Assembly: GCA_003243255.1 (NCBI GenBank) | Contig: QFQM01000006.1 | Span: 1 to 64,000, forward strand | DNA: 64,000 nucleotides | DNA from: Flavobacterium psychrophilum | GTDB taxonomy: Bacteria; Bacteroidota; Bacteroidia; Flavobacteriales; Flavobacteriaceae | Reading direction: 5' to 3' | Shown here: positions 43,331 to 52,244 of the stretch, one piece after another | Layout of the letters: each line of letters starts with the position of its first letter | Position numbering within the stretch: position 1 is the first letter of the stretch | The notes under the pieces: model-generated | Database searches by the model: none | Seen by the model: only the letters and a program-made list of their open reading frames with translations | Told to the model about the DNA's origin: nothing | Position numbers and translations under genes: made by a program

Positions 43331-46282
43331 TTAGAAGTTTATGTTAAGGCCCACCGTGTAAGTTCTTGGCCTAGGGTAAATATTGTTGTCGATACCGCTT
43401 GACATTTCAGGATCAATTCCGTCATAATCTGTAATAACAAGCACGTTTTGGATACCACCGGTTAGTCTCATCTCGCTATTGTCGTTAAATACATTTTTGA
43501 ATGTATAGCCAACAGTAACGTTATCCCATCTTAGGAATGAAGCATCCTGTACATAGTAATCGGATAGGTATTGTGGGGATTTAAATCCTGTTTGCTGTAC
43601 ATTGTTGTGTACATTGTTAAGGTAATTACCGTTAGAAGGTAATCCTACCGACTGGTTGCCGTAGTTAGAGAATACGTTGTTGTAGTTGTAGTTACCATAG
43701 CTACCTCTCCATGACATAGAGAACCACCAGTTTTTATAAGTGAAATCGGTGTTGAAACCATAGAAGAAATCAGCTGCCGGTTTGTGGAATCTGTACTTGT
43801 CGTCAGCATTTATGATACCGTCACCGTTTCTGTCTACATAAACACCATCAATTGCTTTTCCGTTTGCATCATAAGCCTGTTCAAGCACATAGAAAGAGTT
43901 AGGAGCAAAGCCTACCTGGTTGTTTTGTATCATTGTACCGGTACCACCTGTAATACCTCCTACATCATATCCCTGGAATCCAGGAACGTTGCTGGTTGTA
44001 AGTTTTGTAATTTCCGATTTTTGGAAAGTAATGTTTCCTCCAACTCTCCAGGTAATATCATCTGTTTTAACAGGGTATACCTCAAGAGCTAGCTCAAGAC
44101 CTTCATTTTCCATATCACCTATGTTGTAGAAAGCCCTGTTAGAGAAGTTAACACCCTGAGGGTTTTGTGCCTCTACGATAAGGTCGTTTGTTTTACGCTT
44201 GTAGTAATCAACGCTACCTGTAATACGGTTATCAAAGAAACCGTAATCAAGACCAAAGTTTAATGTCTCAGTTTCTTCCCATACAAGGTTTTTATTGTAG
44301 GCAAGAGGCCTGTATGTAATTTCATACACAGGGTTGCCATTAGCATCATATCCTGTTTGGTACTGTGCAGTATTTGTAGATCCTGAATAAAGAGGCACAG
44401 ACGGATATCTTGGTCCGATTTCCTGTTGTCCTGTAATACCATAACTCGCTCTAAGTTTAATATCACTTATTACTTTGCTGTCTACAAGGAAATCTTCCTG
44501 GCTAATTCTCCATGCAGCAGCTGCAGCAGGGAAGTAACCCCAACGGTTTTCTTCTGTAAAACGAGAAGAACCATCAGCTCTTATCGATCCGTTTAAGATG
44601 TATTTGTCTGCAATAGTAACTGTTGCACGTCCAAAGTACGACTGAAGGTTTACACGCTCACTATATGGGTTACCATAATTAGTAACATTATTAGCATAAT
44701 CATAAGAATAGTTGCTTCCTTCGTATCTGAAATCCTGGTAGCTATAACCTCCTGTTACATCTACGGTTGTTTTAATACCTTCAAAATATTTGTTATAGTT
44801 AGCATACAGGTCCATTACCTTATTCTTTTTGGTTTCCCTGTTCTCATAGTTGCTTCCGGCTTCAGCAGGTACAACATAATCAAGATCGGTATTGCCATAT
44901 TCACGCCCTTCGATAAAATCGTAACCAAAGTTTGCTACAAGTTTAAGATCTTCAAATCCATGGATTTTATAGTCAAACTGTGCGTTACCAATGCTTCTGT
45001 ATGTATTACCAAAATTGTGTTTCTGGTTGATGAAAGCTATTGGGTTTCTGCTCGCATTTACTTCATATGCTCCGTTAGTTGCCCATTGGAAATAGTTGCC
45101 AAAAGTATTAGTCTGACGGATAGGCTGAGTAGGGTCAAAAGCTATAGCGGCACCAATAGCACTTCTTTCGCTATTGTTGTTATCCATAATAGCCGTTTTG
45201 TTATTTACTTCAACTTTTAAGTGTCTGTCAAAGAAATTACCAACCACACCAGCAGATAATGATGTTCTCTGGAAATTATCTTTTTCAAGAATACCACCAA
45301 TGTTAGTATATCCCATTGAAGCTCTGTATACGATGTTATCTGTACCACCTGAAACGGCAATGTTATGGTCTGTACCAAAAGCATTTCTGTATATTTCGTC
45401 CTGCCAGTTAGTGTTTGCAGTTCCAAGAAGTGCTATTTGATCAGCGGTACCATGTTGGTTAACAAATGCACGATACTGGTTAGCATCCATTACATCTACA
45501 GTCTTTGTAACTTCGTTTATCTGGAAGTTAGCATTGTAGCTTATTTTCATTTCGCCACTTTGTCCTTTTTTAGTTGTAATGATTACAACACCATTTGAAG
45601 CACGTGAACCATAAATAGCCAAAGCAGCCGCATCTTTTAGTATTGTCATGCTTGCAATGTCATTCTGGTTAACGTTGGCAAGCGGGTTTCTTCCTCCTTT
45701 AATACTTCCGCCACTAGTGTCAACAGGTACACCATCTATTATATATAGAGGGTCGTTGTTGGCGTTAAGTGAAGCACCGCTCCTGATTCTTACAAGAGAT
45801 CCGCTACCTGGTTCTCCACCGGCAGTAACTACCTGAACACCGGCAACACGTCCCTGTATAAGCTGTTCAGCTCCTACTACAGGTCCTTTGTTAAATTGTT
45901 CTGATGTAATGTTAGTCAATGCACCTGTTGCATCTTTTTTAGTTGTAGTACCGTAACCGATAACTACCACTTCCTGAAGCTGCGTTGCATCTTCCTGAAG
46001 AATTATGCTTAAAGAGGCTTGTCCGGTGTACTCTACTACCTGATTGGTGTAGCCAATAAAGCTAATCACAATGCGGTCTCCCTGCTTAATGTTTGCAAGG
46101 GTGAAGTTACCTTCCATGTCGGTAGAAGTGCCATTTGGAGTTCCTTCTACTATCACGTTTGCACCGGGTATGGGCTGACCCGATGTAGCGTCGCTTACAT
46201 TACCCTTTAAAGTGCTCTGGGCGAGAGCAGTAAAGGGCAACAAAAGCAGTAAAAGCAATAACTTTGTGTAGATTGTTTTCAT
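43331..46282 (-). CDS. susC: SusC-like TonB-dependent glycan importer (SusC/RagA family)
   Basis: This 983-aa outer-membrane receptor has a signal peptide (about 1-21, ending ALAQ) and an N-terminal carboxypeptidase-regulatory-like domain (about 24-105: LKGNVSDATSGQPIPGANVIVEG). A TonB-box-like LQEVVVIGYGTTTKKDATGAL precedes a plug with LYIIDGVPVDTSGGSIKGGRNPL. The barrel ends in an aromatic VGLNINF. With SusD it imports maltooligosaccharides across the outer membrane. First gene of susCDE, divergent from the LacI gene; the 227-bp gap between them holds operators. Confidence 0.95.
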   Translation of the reverse strand: MKTIYTKLLLLLLLLPFTALAQSTLKGNVSDATSGQPIPGANVIVEGTPNGTSTDMEGNFTLANIKQGDRIVISFIGYTNQVVEYTGQASLSIILQEDATQLQEVVVIGYGTTTKKDATGALTNITSEQFNKGPVVGAEQLIQGRVAGVQVVTAGGEPGSGSLVRIRSGASLNANNDPLYIIDGVPVDTSGGSIKGGRNPLANVNQNDIASMTILKDAAALAIYGSRASNGVVIITTKKGQSGEMKISYNANFQINEVTKTVDVMDANQYRAFVNQHGTADQIALLGTANTNWQDEIYRNAFGTDHNIAVSGGTDNIVYRASMGYTNIGGILEKDNFQRTSLSAGVVGNFFDRHLKVEVNNKTAIMDNNNSERSAIGAAIAFDPTQPIRQTNTFGNYFQWATNGAYEVNASRNPIAFINQKHNFGNTYRSIGNAQFDYKIHGFEDLKLVANFGYDFIEGREYGNTDLDYVVPAEAGSNYENRETKKNKVMDLYANYNKYFEGIKTTVDVTGGYSYQDFRYEGSNYSYDYANNVTNYGNPYSERVNLQSYFGRATVTIADKYILNGSIRADGSSRFTEENRWGYFPAAAAAWRISQEDFLVDSKVISDIKLRASYGITGQQEIGPRYPSVPLYSGSTNTAQYQTGYDANGNPVYEITYRPLAYNKNLVWEETETLNFGLDYGFFDNRITGSVDYYKRKTNDLIVEAQNPQGVNFSNRAFYNIGDMENEGLELALEVYPVKTDDITWRVGGNITFQKSEITKLTTSNVPGFQGYDVGGITGGTGTMIQNNQVGFAPNSFYVLEQAYDANGKAIDGVYVDRNGDGIINADDKYRFHKPAADFFYGFNTDFTYKNWWFSMSWRGSYGNYNYNNVFSNYGNQSVGLPSNGNYLNNVHNNVQQTGFKSPQYLSDYYVQDASFLRWDNVTVGYTFKNVFNDNSEMRLTGGIQNVLVITDYDGIDPEMSSGIDNNIYPRPRTYTVGLNINF

Positions 46283-46318
46283 ACAAGTTGTTTAGGGTTA
46301 ATTTTGGGTTTTGTACTT

Positions 46319-46337
46319 GCTTATATTTCACTTTCAA
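46319..46337. promoter_or_regulatory. Motif shared by the susC and MFS promoters, copy 1
   Basis: GCTTATATTTCACTTTCAA matches GCTTATACTTCACTTTCAA at 47665-47683 in 18 of 19 positions, same strand. It lies next to a -7-like TAACATTG (46335-46342, minus) of the susC promoter. Candidate binding site for an alpha-glucan regulator. Confidence 0.5.
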
Positions 46338-46367
46338 TGTTAAAATTATGTAAATTCCCGAACCAAA

Positions 46368-46403
46368 AAAACGTTTTCGTAATATTGGGCCACCGACAAC
46401 GTT
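46368..46403. promoter_or_regulatory. Candidate LacI-family operators between susC and lacI-type gene
   Basis: A perfect AAAACGTTTT palindrome (46368-46377) and a second AACGTT-centred site (46398-46403, in ACAACGTTTG) lie 20 bp apart, centre to centre about 28 bp. Both have the central CG typical of LacI-family operators. The first abuts the -33-like TTTTGG of the susC promoter. A further AAACCGTTT sits at 47550-47558, before the transporter gene. Confidence 0.55.
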
Positions 46404-46449
46404 TGCGTGTTGAAAACTTTCTATATTTTACAGGTTTTCAGTAAGATAA

Positions 46450-46480
46450 TTGTTACTAATAAAATTAAAGCCTATCTTTA
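46450..46480 (+). promoter_or_regulatory. Promoter of the LacI-family regulator gene
   Basis: TTG (46450-46452) and TATCTTTA (46473-46480) are spaced by 20 bp, one mismatch from the -7 consensus, 29 bp before the start codon. Confidence 0.45.
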
Positions 46481-46509
46481 TTTCGAATACCATACTTTAA
46501 CATGATTTT

Positions 46510-47541
46510 ATGAAAAGAAAAGTGACTTTGAAACAGATAGCAAAAGAACTGGATGTTTCTATCTCAACAGTGTCTAAAGCATTGAGGAACAGTATAGAAA
46601 TAAGTGAAGATACACGCCAGAAAGTTCAGGCTTTTGCCAAGCTGTATAACTATAAGCCTAACAACATTGCCTTAAGCCTGAAAAATAAAAAAACCAAGAC
46701 TATCGGAATCATAATTCCGGAAATTGTACACCACTTTTTTGCTACAGTAATCAGTGGTATTGAGCAAGTGGCAAACGAAAACGGATATAACGTAATCGTC
46801 TGTCTTTCTGACGAGTCTTTTGATAAGGAAGTAATCAATATGGAGATGCTTGCCAACGGTAGTACAGACGGATTTATCATGTCGTTATCTAAAGAAACAC
46901 AACAGAAAAAAGACTTTCACCATATACAGGAAGTCATCAATCAGGGAATGCCGGTTGTAATGTTCGACAGGGTAACTAATGATGTGCTTTGCGACAAGGT
47001 TATTATAGACGATCAGCTGGCGGCTTATGATGCGGTTGATTTTCTTGTAAAGCAAGGATTTAAGAATATTGGCCTTGTTACTACAGTTGATTATGTAAGT
47101 GTAGGTAAACTACGTACAGAGGGGTATGTAAATGCCCTGAACGATCACGATTTGCCTGTAAATGATAACATAATCGTTAAGATTGAAGATATCGACAACT
47201 GCGCAGCCAAAATTGAAGCGATGTTACTCAATAATAAGCCGGATGCTATTTTTGCTGTTAACGAGCTTTTTGCTGTAACAACTATAAAGTTGGCTAACAA
47301 AATGGGGCTTAAAGTGCCAGAAGATATTTCGGTTATTGGTTTTACCGACGGAATCATTTCGCAATTCTCAACACCGAGCATTACCACAGTGAGCCAGAAT
47401 GGTATAAAGATGGGTGGACGCGCAGCTAAAATGCTTATAGAACGCCTTGAAATGGAAGAGGAAGAAGATGGCAATGAACAATATCGTACTGAATTGATTG
47501 ATACGCACCTTGTGCACAGAGAATCTACGTCAACGTTGTAG
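46510..47541 (+). CDS. LacI-family transcriptional regulator of alpha-glucan use
   Basis: This 343-aa cytoplasmic regulator has an N-terminal helix-turn-helix (VTLKQIAKELDVSISTVSKALRNSIEISEDTRQKV, residues 5-40), a hinge helix (NNIALSLKNKKTKTIG) and a periplasmic-binding-protein-like sugar domain (about 62-340). An ATG 8 bp upstream hits a stop at once, so the start is at 46510. Position between divergent susCDE and the maltose catabolic genes implies control of both; the effector is probably maltose or a derivative (inference). Candidate operators flank the gene. Confidence 0.93.
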   Translation: MKRKVTLKQIAKELDVSISTVSKALRNSIEISEDTRQKVQAFAKLYNYKPNNIALSLKNKKTKTIGIIIPEIVHHFFATVISGIEQVANENGYNVIVCLSDESFDKEVINMEMLANGSTDGFIMSLSKETQQKKDFHHIQEVINQGMPVVMFDRVTNDVLCDKVIIDDQLAAYDAVDFLVKQGFKNIGLVTTVDYVSVGKLRTEGYVNALNDHDLPVNDNIIVKIEDIDNCAAKIEAMLLNNKPDAIFAVNELFAVTTIKLANKMGLKVPEDISVIGFTDGIISQFSTPSITTVSQNGIKMGGRAAKMLIERLEMEEEEDGNEQYRTELIDTHLVHRESTSTL

Positions 47542-47584
47542 TTTTGTTCAAACCGTTTATTTACAGATGATTAGAAAAGTATAT

Positions 47585-47611
47585 TCCGGCCGTAGTGCCG
47601 GATTTTTTTTT
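47585..47611 (+). terminator. Terminator of the LacI-family gene
   Basis: TCCGGC / GCCGGA with a 6-nt loop and then eight or more T, 44 bp after the stop codon. Confidence 0.85.
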
Positions 47612-47642
47612 ATTCCTAATGTTTTTCGGATTAAAAAACAAT

Positions 47643-47717
47643 TATCTTTGTCCTGATTATCAAAGCTTATACTTCACTTTCAACATAAGTTTTTGATAAG
47701 CACATAGCGCGCTTATC
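47643..47717 (+). promoter_or_regulatory. Promoter and structured leader of the MFS-pgm-phosphorylase operon
   Basis: A -7 TATCTTTG (47643-47650) is followed at the expected start of transcription by two overlapping inverted repeats. The first is TTATCAAAGCTTAT (47657-47670) with ATAAGTTTTTGATAA (47685-47699). The second is GATAAGC (47695-47701) with GCTTATC (47711-47717). They share GATAA and cannot form together. The motif GCTTATACTTCACTTTCAA (47665-47683) overlaps the first. Confidence 0.5.
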
Positions 47718-47744
47718 GTAATTAATAACCATTAAAATACGATA

Positions 47745-49109
47745 ATGGAAAAGCGTAAATTAGGTTTCTGGGAAATCTGGAACATGAGTTTCGGTTACCT
47801 GGGAATTCAAATGGGATTTGCATTGCAAAATGCTAATGCCAGCAGGATACTTCAGATATTTGGTGCCGATGTGCACAGCCTTTCCTGGTTTTGGATCATT
47901 CCGCCTCTCATGGGGCTTATTGTGCAGCCTATCATTGGTCATTACAGTGATACTACCTGGACACGTTTCGGACGCAGAAAACCCTATTTTTTAGTAGGAT
48001 CGCTTCTTGCAGCATTAGGATTAATCTTTATGCCTCAGGCGGGAGCTCTTGCAGCAATGATGCCGGCTTTGTGGGTAGGTGCAGGTTTCCTTATGATTAT
48101 GGATGCTTCCTTTAATGTTGCCATGGAGCCTTTCCGTGCTTTGGTTGCCGACATACTTCCGTCAGATCAAAGAACGTTAGGTTTTAGCGTTCAGACTGCC
48201 CTTATTGGTTTTGGAGCTGTAATAGGTTCATGGCTTCCGTATGCCCTTAGTAACTGGTTTGACGTTTCAACTGAACCTGTTGCAGGAGGAGTGCCTTATC
48301 ATCTTATCCTTTCGTTTATTATTGGTGCTATATGTCTTGTTGGTGCTGTATTGCTAACAATCACCACCACTAAGGAATATACTCCTGAAGAAATGGCCGC
48401 CTTTGAAAAAGATGGAGACGAAGGTGTTGTGCCAATGAATCCAAAGCTTACCGATATTTTTTCTGATTTTGCCAAAATGCCTAAAACTATGCGTCAGCTA
48501 AGCTGGGTTCAGTTTTTTTCATGGTTTGCGCTTTTCGGAATGTGGGTATATGCTACACCGGCTATTTCACACCACATTTACGGAACACCTTTGAAAGAAC
48601 TTAAAGATTTTACCGATCAGGAAAATGCATTGTATCAGCAGGCAGGAGACTGGGTAGGTATCATCTTTGGGGTTTATAATGCTGTTTCGGCAGTAATTGC
48701 ATTTTTTATTCCTGCCATTGCTAAAAAGATAGGGCGTAAAAAGACACACTTCTTTGCTCTTATTATAGGCGGGCTTGGCCTTGTGTCGGTATATTTTGTT
48801 CCTAATCCTACATGGCTCATAGGTTCTATGATGGCTGTAGGTGTTGCATGGGCAAGTATACTTGCTACTCCTTATGCAATACTTTCGGGTGCTATACCGG
48901 TCAAAAAGATGGGGGTTTACATGGGAATCTTCAATTTCTTCATTGTAATACCTCAAATAGTTAACGCTCTTATAGGAGGGCTCATAGTAAAATACCTTTA
49001 TCACGGTAATCCGATTTTTGCTATTGTAACAAGTGGTGTTGCGTTTATTATCGCAGCATTGTTCGTATTGAGAGTGAAAGACGTTGATGATGAACCCGTA
49101 ATCCTATAA
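47745..49109 (+). CDS. MFS transporter, probably maltose/maltodextrin symporter (SLC45-like)
   Basis: This 454-aa inner-membrane protein has about 12 helices. The N-terminal LGFWEIWNMSFGYLGIQMGFALQNANASRILQIFGAD and the loop PIIGHYSDTTWTRFGRRKPYFLVG (RxGRRKP motif between helices 2 and 3) are typical of the sucrose/maltose-transporting branch of the MFS. Its place directly before beta-phosphoglucomutase and maltose phosphorylase points to maltose or short maltooligosaccharides as cargo (inference). Confidence 0.9.
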   Translation: MEKRKLGFWEIWNMSFGYLGIQMGFALQNANASRILQIFGADVHSLSWFWIIPPLMGLIVQPIIGHYSDTTWTRFGRRKPYFLVGSLLAALGLIFMPQAGALAAMMPALWVGAGFLMIMDASFNVAMEPFRALVADILPSDQRTLGFSVQTALIGFGAVIGSWLPYALSNWFDVSTEPVAGGVPYHLILSFIIGAICLVGAVLLTITTTKEYTPEEMAAFEKDGDEGVVPMNPKLTDIFSDFAKMPKTMRQLSWVQFFSWFALFGMWVYATPAISHHIYGTPLKELKDFTDQENALYQQAGDWVGIIFGVYNAVSAVIAFFIPAIAKKIGRKKTHFFALIIGGLGLVSVYFVPNPTWLIGSMMAVGVAWASILATPYAILSGAIPVKKMGVYMGIFNFFIVIPQIVNALIGGLIVKYLYHGNPIFAIVTSGVAFIIAALFVLRVKDVDDEPVIL

Positions 49110-49140
49110 CAGGTTATAATTAAATCAATCAAAAATCATA

Positions 49141-49797
49141 ATGAATCCAAAAGCATTTATATTCGACCTTGACGGGGTTATTGTTGATACTGCCAAGTAC
49201 CATTACCTGGCATGGCAAAAGATAGCCAACCGTTTGGGTATAGATTTCACACATGAGCATAACGAACTGCTTAAAGGCGTAAGCCGAATCCGTTCGCTGG
49301 ATATTATCCTGGGGCTTGGCAATGTAGAAGCCTCTCAGGAAGACAAAGACAAATGGCTGGTTGAAAAGAACGAAGATTACCTGAACTACATAGTAAACAT
49401 GAAGGAGGATGAAATTCTTCCGGGTGTGGTTACAGTACTTCAGTATCTAAAAGATAACGGCCAGAAGATAGCGCTTGGCTCTGCAAGCAAAAATGCAAGG
49501 CCAATACTGGAAAAAGTAGGTGTGCTGCATTATTTTGATGCTATTGTAGACGGTAACGACGTTACCAATGCCAAACCTGATCCTGAAGTTTTTTTAAGGG
49601 CGGCGCAAATGCTGGATATTCCGGCAGACAGATCGATTGTATTTGAAGATGCCGTTGCAGGAATTCAGGCTGCCAATGCTGCTAACATGGTAAGCATAGG
49701 TATCGGTGATGCTACAACACTGAACGAAGCACAATTCAACTTCAACGATTTTACAGAAATAGATACTGATTTTTTACAAACATTAGTCAATAAATAA
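49141..49797 (+). CDS. pgmB: Beta-phosphoglucomutase
   Basis: This 218-aa HAD-superfamily enzyme has nucleophile D9 and acid D11 in FIFDLDGVIVDTAKYHYLAWQ, a cap domain (GVSRIRSLDIIL), motif II S/K (GSASKNARPILEKVG) and motif III (VFEDAVAGIQAANAANM). It converts beta-glucose 1-phosphate, the product of maltose phosphorylase, into glucose 6-phosphate. The phosphorylase gene begins 1 bp after its stop. Confidence 0.95.
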   Translation: MNPKAFIFDLDGVIVDTAKYHYLAWQKIANRLGIDFTHEHNELLKGVSRIRSLDIILGLGNVEASQEDKDKWLVEKNEDYLNYIVNMKEDEILPGVVTVLQYLKDNGQKIALGSASKNARPILEKVGVLHYFDAIVDGNDVTNAKPDPEVFLRAAQMLDIPADRSIVFEDAVAGIQAANAANMVSIGIGDATTLNEAQFNFNDFTEIDTDFLQTLVNK

Positions 49798-49798
49798 G

Positions 49799-52108
49799 AT
49801 GAACCAGGATTATATAGTGCCGGATAATTGGTCGGTAATAGAAGAGGGATTTGATGTAGAAAGGGTAAAGTCCTCAGAGAGTTTGTTCAGTATTGGTAAC
49901 GGTGCTATGGGGCAGCGTGCCAATTTTGAAGAAAGCTATTCGGGACATACTTTTCAGGGAAGCTATATAGCAGGTATATATTATCCCGATAAAACAAAAG
50001 TGGGCTGGTGGAAAAACGGCTACCCTGAATATTTTGCCAAAGTGCTTAATGCACCTAACTGGATAGGGATCAATATTACCATAAACGATGAAGTGCTTGA
50101 CCTTAATGCATGTGCATCGGTTAAGAACTTTAAACGTGAACTTAACATGAAAGAAGGTTGGTACAACCGTTCTTTTGAAGCTGTACTGCAAAACGGTACA
50201 GAGGTAAAGGTAAACGTTACACGATTCCTTTCGCTTGTAGAAGATGAGTTGGGAGTTATTAACTATCAGGTTACTCCGCTAAACAGAGCTGCACAGATTA
50301 CCTTTAGCCCGTACATTGATGCAGGTGTGCATAACGAAGATGCTAACTGGGAAGAGAAATTCTGGGAACCGCTGGATGCTCAGTATAACGGTAACGAGGC
50401 TTTTGTAACTGCAAGAACTTTCAAGACGCATTTTAATGCAACTACCTTTATGCACAACAGCATATTGCTTAATGGTACTGCAGTTGAAGTACTTCCTGCC
50501 GATGCTGAGAAAACTATAGATAAAGTTAGTTTTAGTTATACTATTGAGGCTAACCCTAACGATACGGCTTCGATTATCAAATTTGGAGGATATACCGTTT
50601 CACTTAACCATGATAATGATAAGCTGGTTGAAGCCGCTAAAAATGTGATTGCTTCGGCAAACGCCAAAGGTTATGAAGCACTTTTAGATGAGCAGAAACA
50701 GGCTTGGGCTTCTATTTGGGAAATGGCCGATATTACCATTGATGGCGACGTAAAAGCACAGCAGGGTATCCGTTTCAATATTTTCCAGCTGAATCAGACG
50801 TATCTTGGTAAAGACCCAAGGCTGAATATAGGACCTAAAGGATTTACAGGAGAAAAATACGGAGGTTCTACCTATTGGGATACAGAGGCTTATTGTATAC
50901 CATTCTACATGGCGACTAAAGACCAGCAAGTAGCACGTAACCTGCTTACCTATCGTTATAACCAACTGGATAAGGCAATTGAAAATGCTGCCAAGCTTGG
51001 ATTTACTAATGGTGCTGCTTTGTATCCAATGGTTACCATGAATGGTGAAGAATGCCATAACGAGTGGGAAATTACATTCGAGGAAATCCACCGTAATGGG
51101 GCTATAGCATTTGCCATTTATAATTACTACCGCTTTACGGGAGATTACAGCTACATTCCTGAAAAAGGCCTTGAGGTACTTATAGGTATTGCACGTTTCT
51201 GGCATCAGAGAGCAACCTATTCGGCAAACAAGGATAAGTATGTTATTCTTGGTGTAACCGGTCCTAACGAATATGAGAACAACGTAAACAATAACTTCTA
51301 TACCAACTATATCGCTAAATGGTGTATTGATTATACCGTTGAGCAGATAACAAGGATTAAAGATGAGTTTGCTGCCGATCATGACCGAATAATGGCTAAG
51401 GTAAACCTGAATGCAGAAGAAGTTAGGCAGTGGAAAAAAGTATCTGACAATATGTATTTCCCATACTCGGAAGAGTTTGGTGTTTACCTGCAACAGGATG
51501 GTTTCCTTGATAAGGAGCTTGTAAAAGTTGCCGATCTTGATAAAAGTCAGCGTCCGATAAATCAGAAATGGTCTTGGGACAGGATATTGCGTTCGCCATA
51601 CATCAAACAGGCCGATGTGCTTCAGGGCTTCTATTTCTTTGAAGATCATTTTACTAAAGACCAGCTTGAACAGCATTTCGATTTTTACGAGCCGCTAACG
51701 GTTCATGAATCGTCGCTATCGCCATGTGTACACTCTATTCAGGCAGCGGTACTGGGCAGGATGGAACAGGCATATACTTTCTACCTTAGGACATCGCGTC
51801 TTGACCTTGATGATTACAATAAAGAAGTTGAAGAAGGCTGTCACATTACCAGTATGGCCGGAACATGGATGAGTATTGTAGAAGGTTTTGGCGGAATGAG
51901 GGTAAAAGATGATACGCTGCATTTTGAGCCAAGGATACCGGAACAATGGAGTGGTTACTCTTTTAAAGTTAATTTCAGGAACCAGGTAGTGAAGATTTCT
52001 ATCCAGGCCGGAGAAACAAAACTTTCGCTGGAAGGAACACAGCCTATTACTGTTTATGTAAACGGAAAAGCTGTGACTGTAGAACCAAACGCGCTGGTTA
52101 CAGTATAG
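49799..52108 (+). CDS. GH65 maltose phosphorylase
   Basis: This 769-aa cytoplasmic inverting phosphorylase converts maltose and phosphate to glucose and beta-glucose 1-phosphate. It has an N-terminal beta-sandwich (about 1-270), a linker and an (alpha/alpha)6 barrel. The catalytic-acid region GAALYPMVTMNGEECHNEWEITFEEIHRNG has candidate E422 in CHNEWE, and YVILGVTGPNEYENNVNNNFYTN is a phosphate/substrate motif. The C-terminal beta domain ends with YVNGKAVTVEP. No signal peptide. Pairing with pgmB fits maltose rather than trehalose or kojibiose, although GH65 specificity cannot be proven by eye. Confidence 0.92.
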   Translation: MNQDYIVPDNWSVIEEGFDVERVKSSESLFSIGNGAMGQRANFEESYSGHTFQGSYIAGIYYPDKTKVGWWKNGYPEYFAKVLNAPNWIGINITINDEVLDLNACASVKNFKRELNMKEGWYNRSFEAVLQNGTEVKVNVTRFLSLVEDELGVINYQVTPLNRAAQITFSPYIDAGVHNEDANWEEKFWEPLDAQYNGNEAFVTARTFKTHFNATTFMHNSILLNGTAVEVLPADAEKTIDKVSFSYTIEANPNDTASIIKFGGYTVSLNHDNDKLVEAAKNVIASANAKGYEALLDEQKQAWASIWEMADITIDGDVKAQQGIRFNIFQLNQTYLGKDPRLNIGPKGFTGEKYGGSTYWDTEAYCIPFYMATKDQQVARNLLTYRYNQLDKAIENAAKLGFTNGAALYPMVTMNGEECHNEWEITFEEIHRNGAIAFAIYNYYRFTGDYSYIPEKGLEVLIGIARFWHQRATYSANKDKYVILGVTGPNEYENNVNNNFYTNYIAKWCIDYTVEQITRIKDEFAADHDRIMAKVNLNAEEVRQWKKVSDNMYFPYSEEFGVYLQQDGFLDKELVKVADLDKSQRPINQKWSWDRILRSPYIKQADVLQGFYFFEDHFTKDQLEQHFDFYEPLTVHESSLSPCVHSIQAAVLGRMEQAYTFYLRTSRLDLDDYNKEVEEGCHITSMAGTWMSIVEGFGGMRVKDDTLHFEPRIPEQWSGYSFKVNFRNQVVKISIQAGETKLSLEGTQPITVYVNGKAVTVEPNALVTV

Positions 52109-52109
52109 A

Positions 52110-52139
52110 CCTCACCCCAGCCCTCTCCAAAGGAGAGGG
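52110..52139. repeat. Dispersed repeat family 1, copy A
   Basis: CCTCACCCCAGCCCTCTCC followed by AAAGGAGAGGG begins 1 bp after the maltose phosphorylase stop codon. It is inverted relative to copy B, and 55 bp separate them, so the two form a large inverted repeat. Confidence 0.85.
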
Positions 52140-52194
52140 TGAAGCTTCACTCTTGAAGCGATTTGAGGATATAAAAGCAATAAATCCGCATTCG

Positions 52195-52231
52195 CTCCCC
52201 TCTCCTTTGGAGAGGGGTTGGGGGTGAGGCC
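52195..52231. repeat. Dispersed repeat family 1, copy B
   Basis: CTCCCCTCTCCTTTGGAGAG followed by GGGTTGGGGGTGAGGCC is the reverse complement of the copy A type, with its own internal 12-bp palindrome CTCTCCTTTGGAGAG core. It ends 13 bp before the ATG of the next GH13 gene, so the open frame there runs back into the repeat. Confidence 0.85.
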
Positions 52232-52244
52232 AAACAAACAACAA

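Noticed and set aside
50684..51676. 330-codon open frame on the minus strand
   Set aside because: It is fully antisense to the maltose phosphorylase gene, has no recognisable domain, and its composition is what the reverse frame of a coding gene gives.
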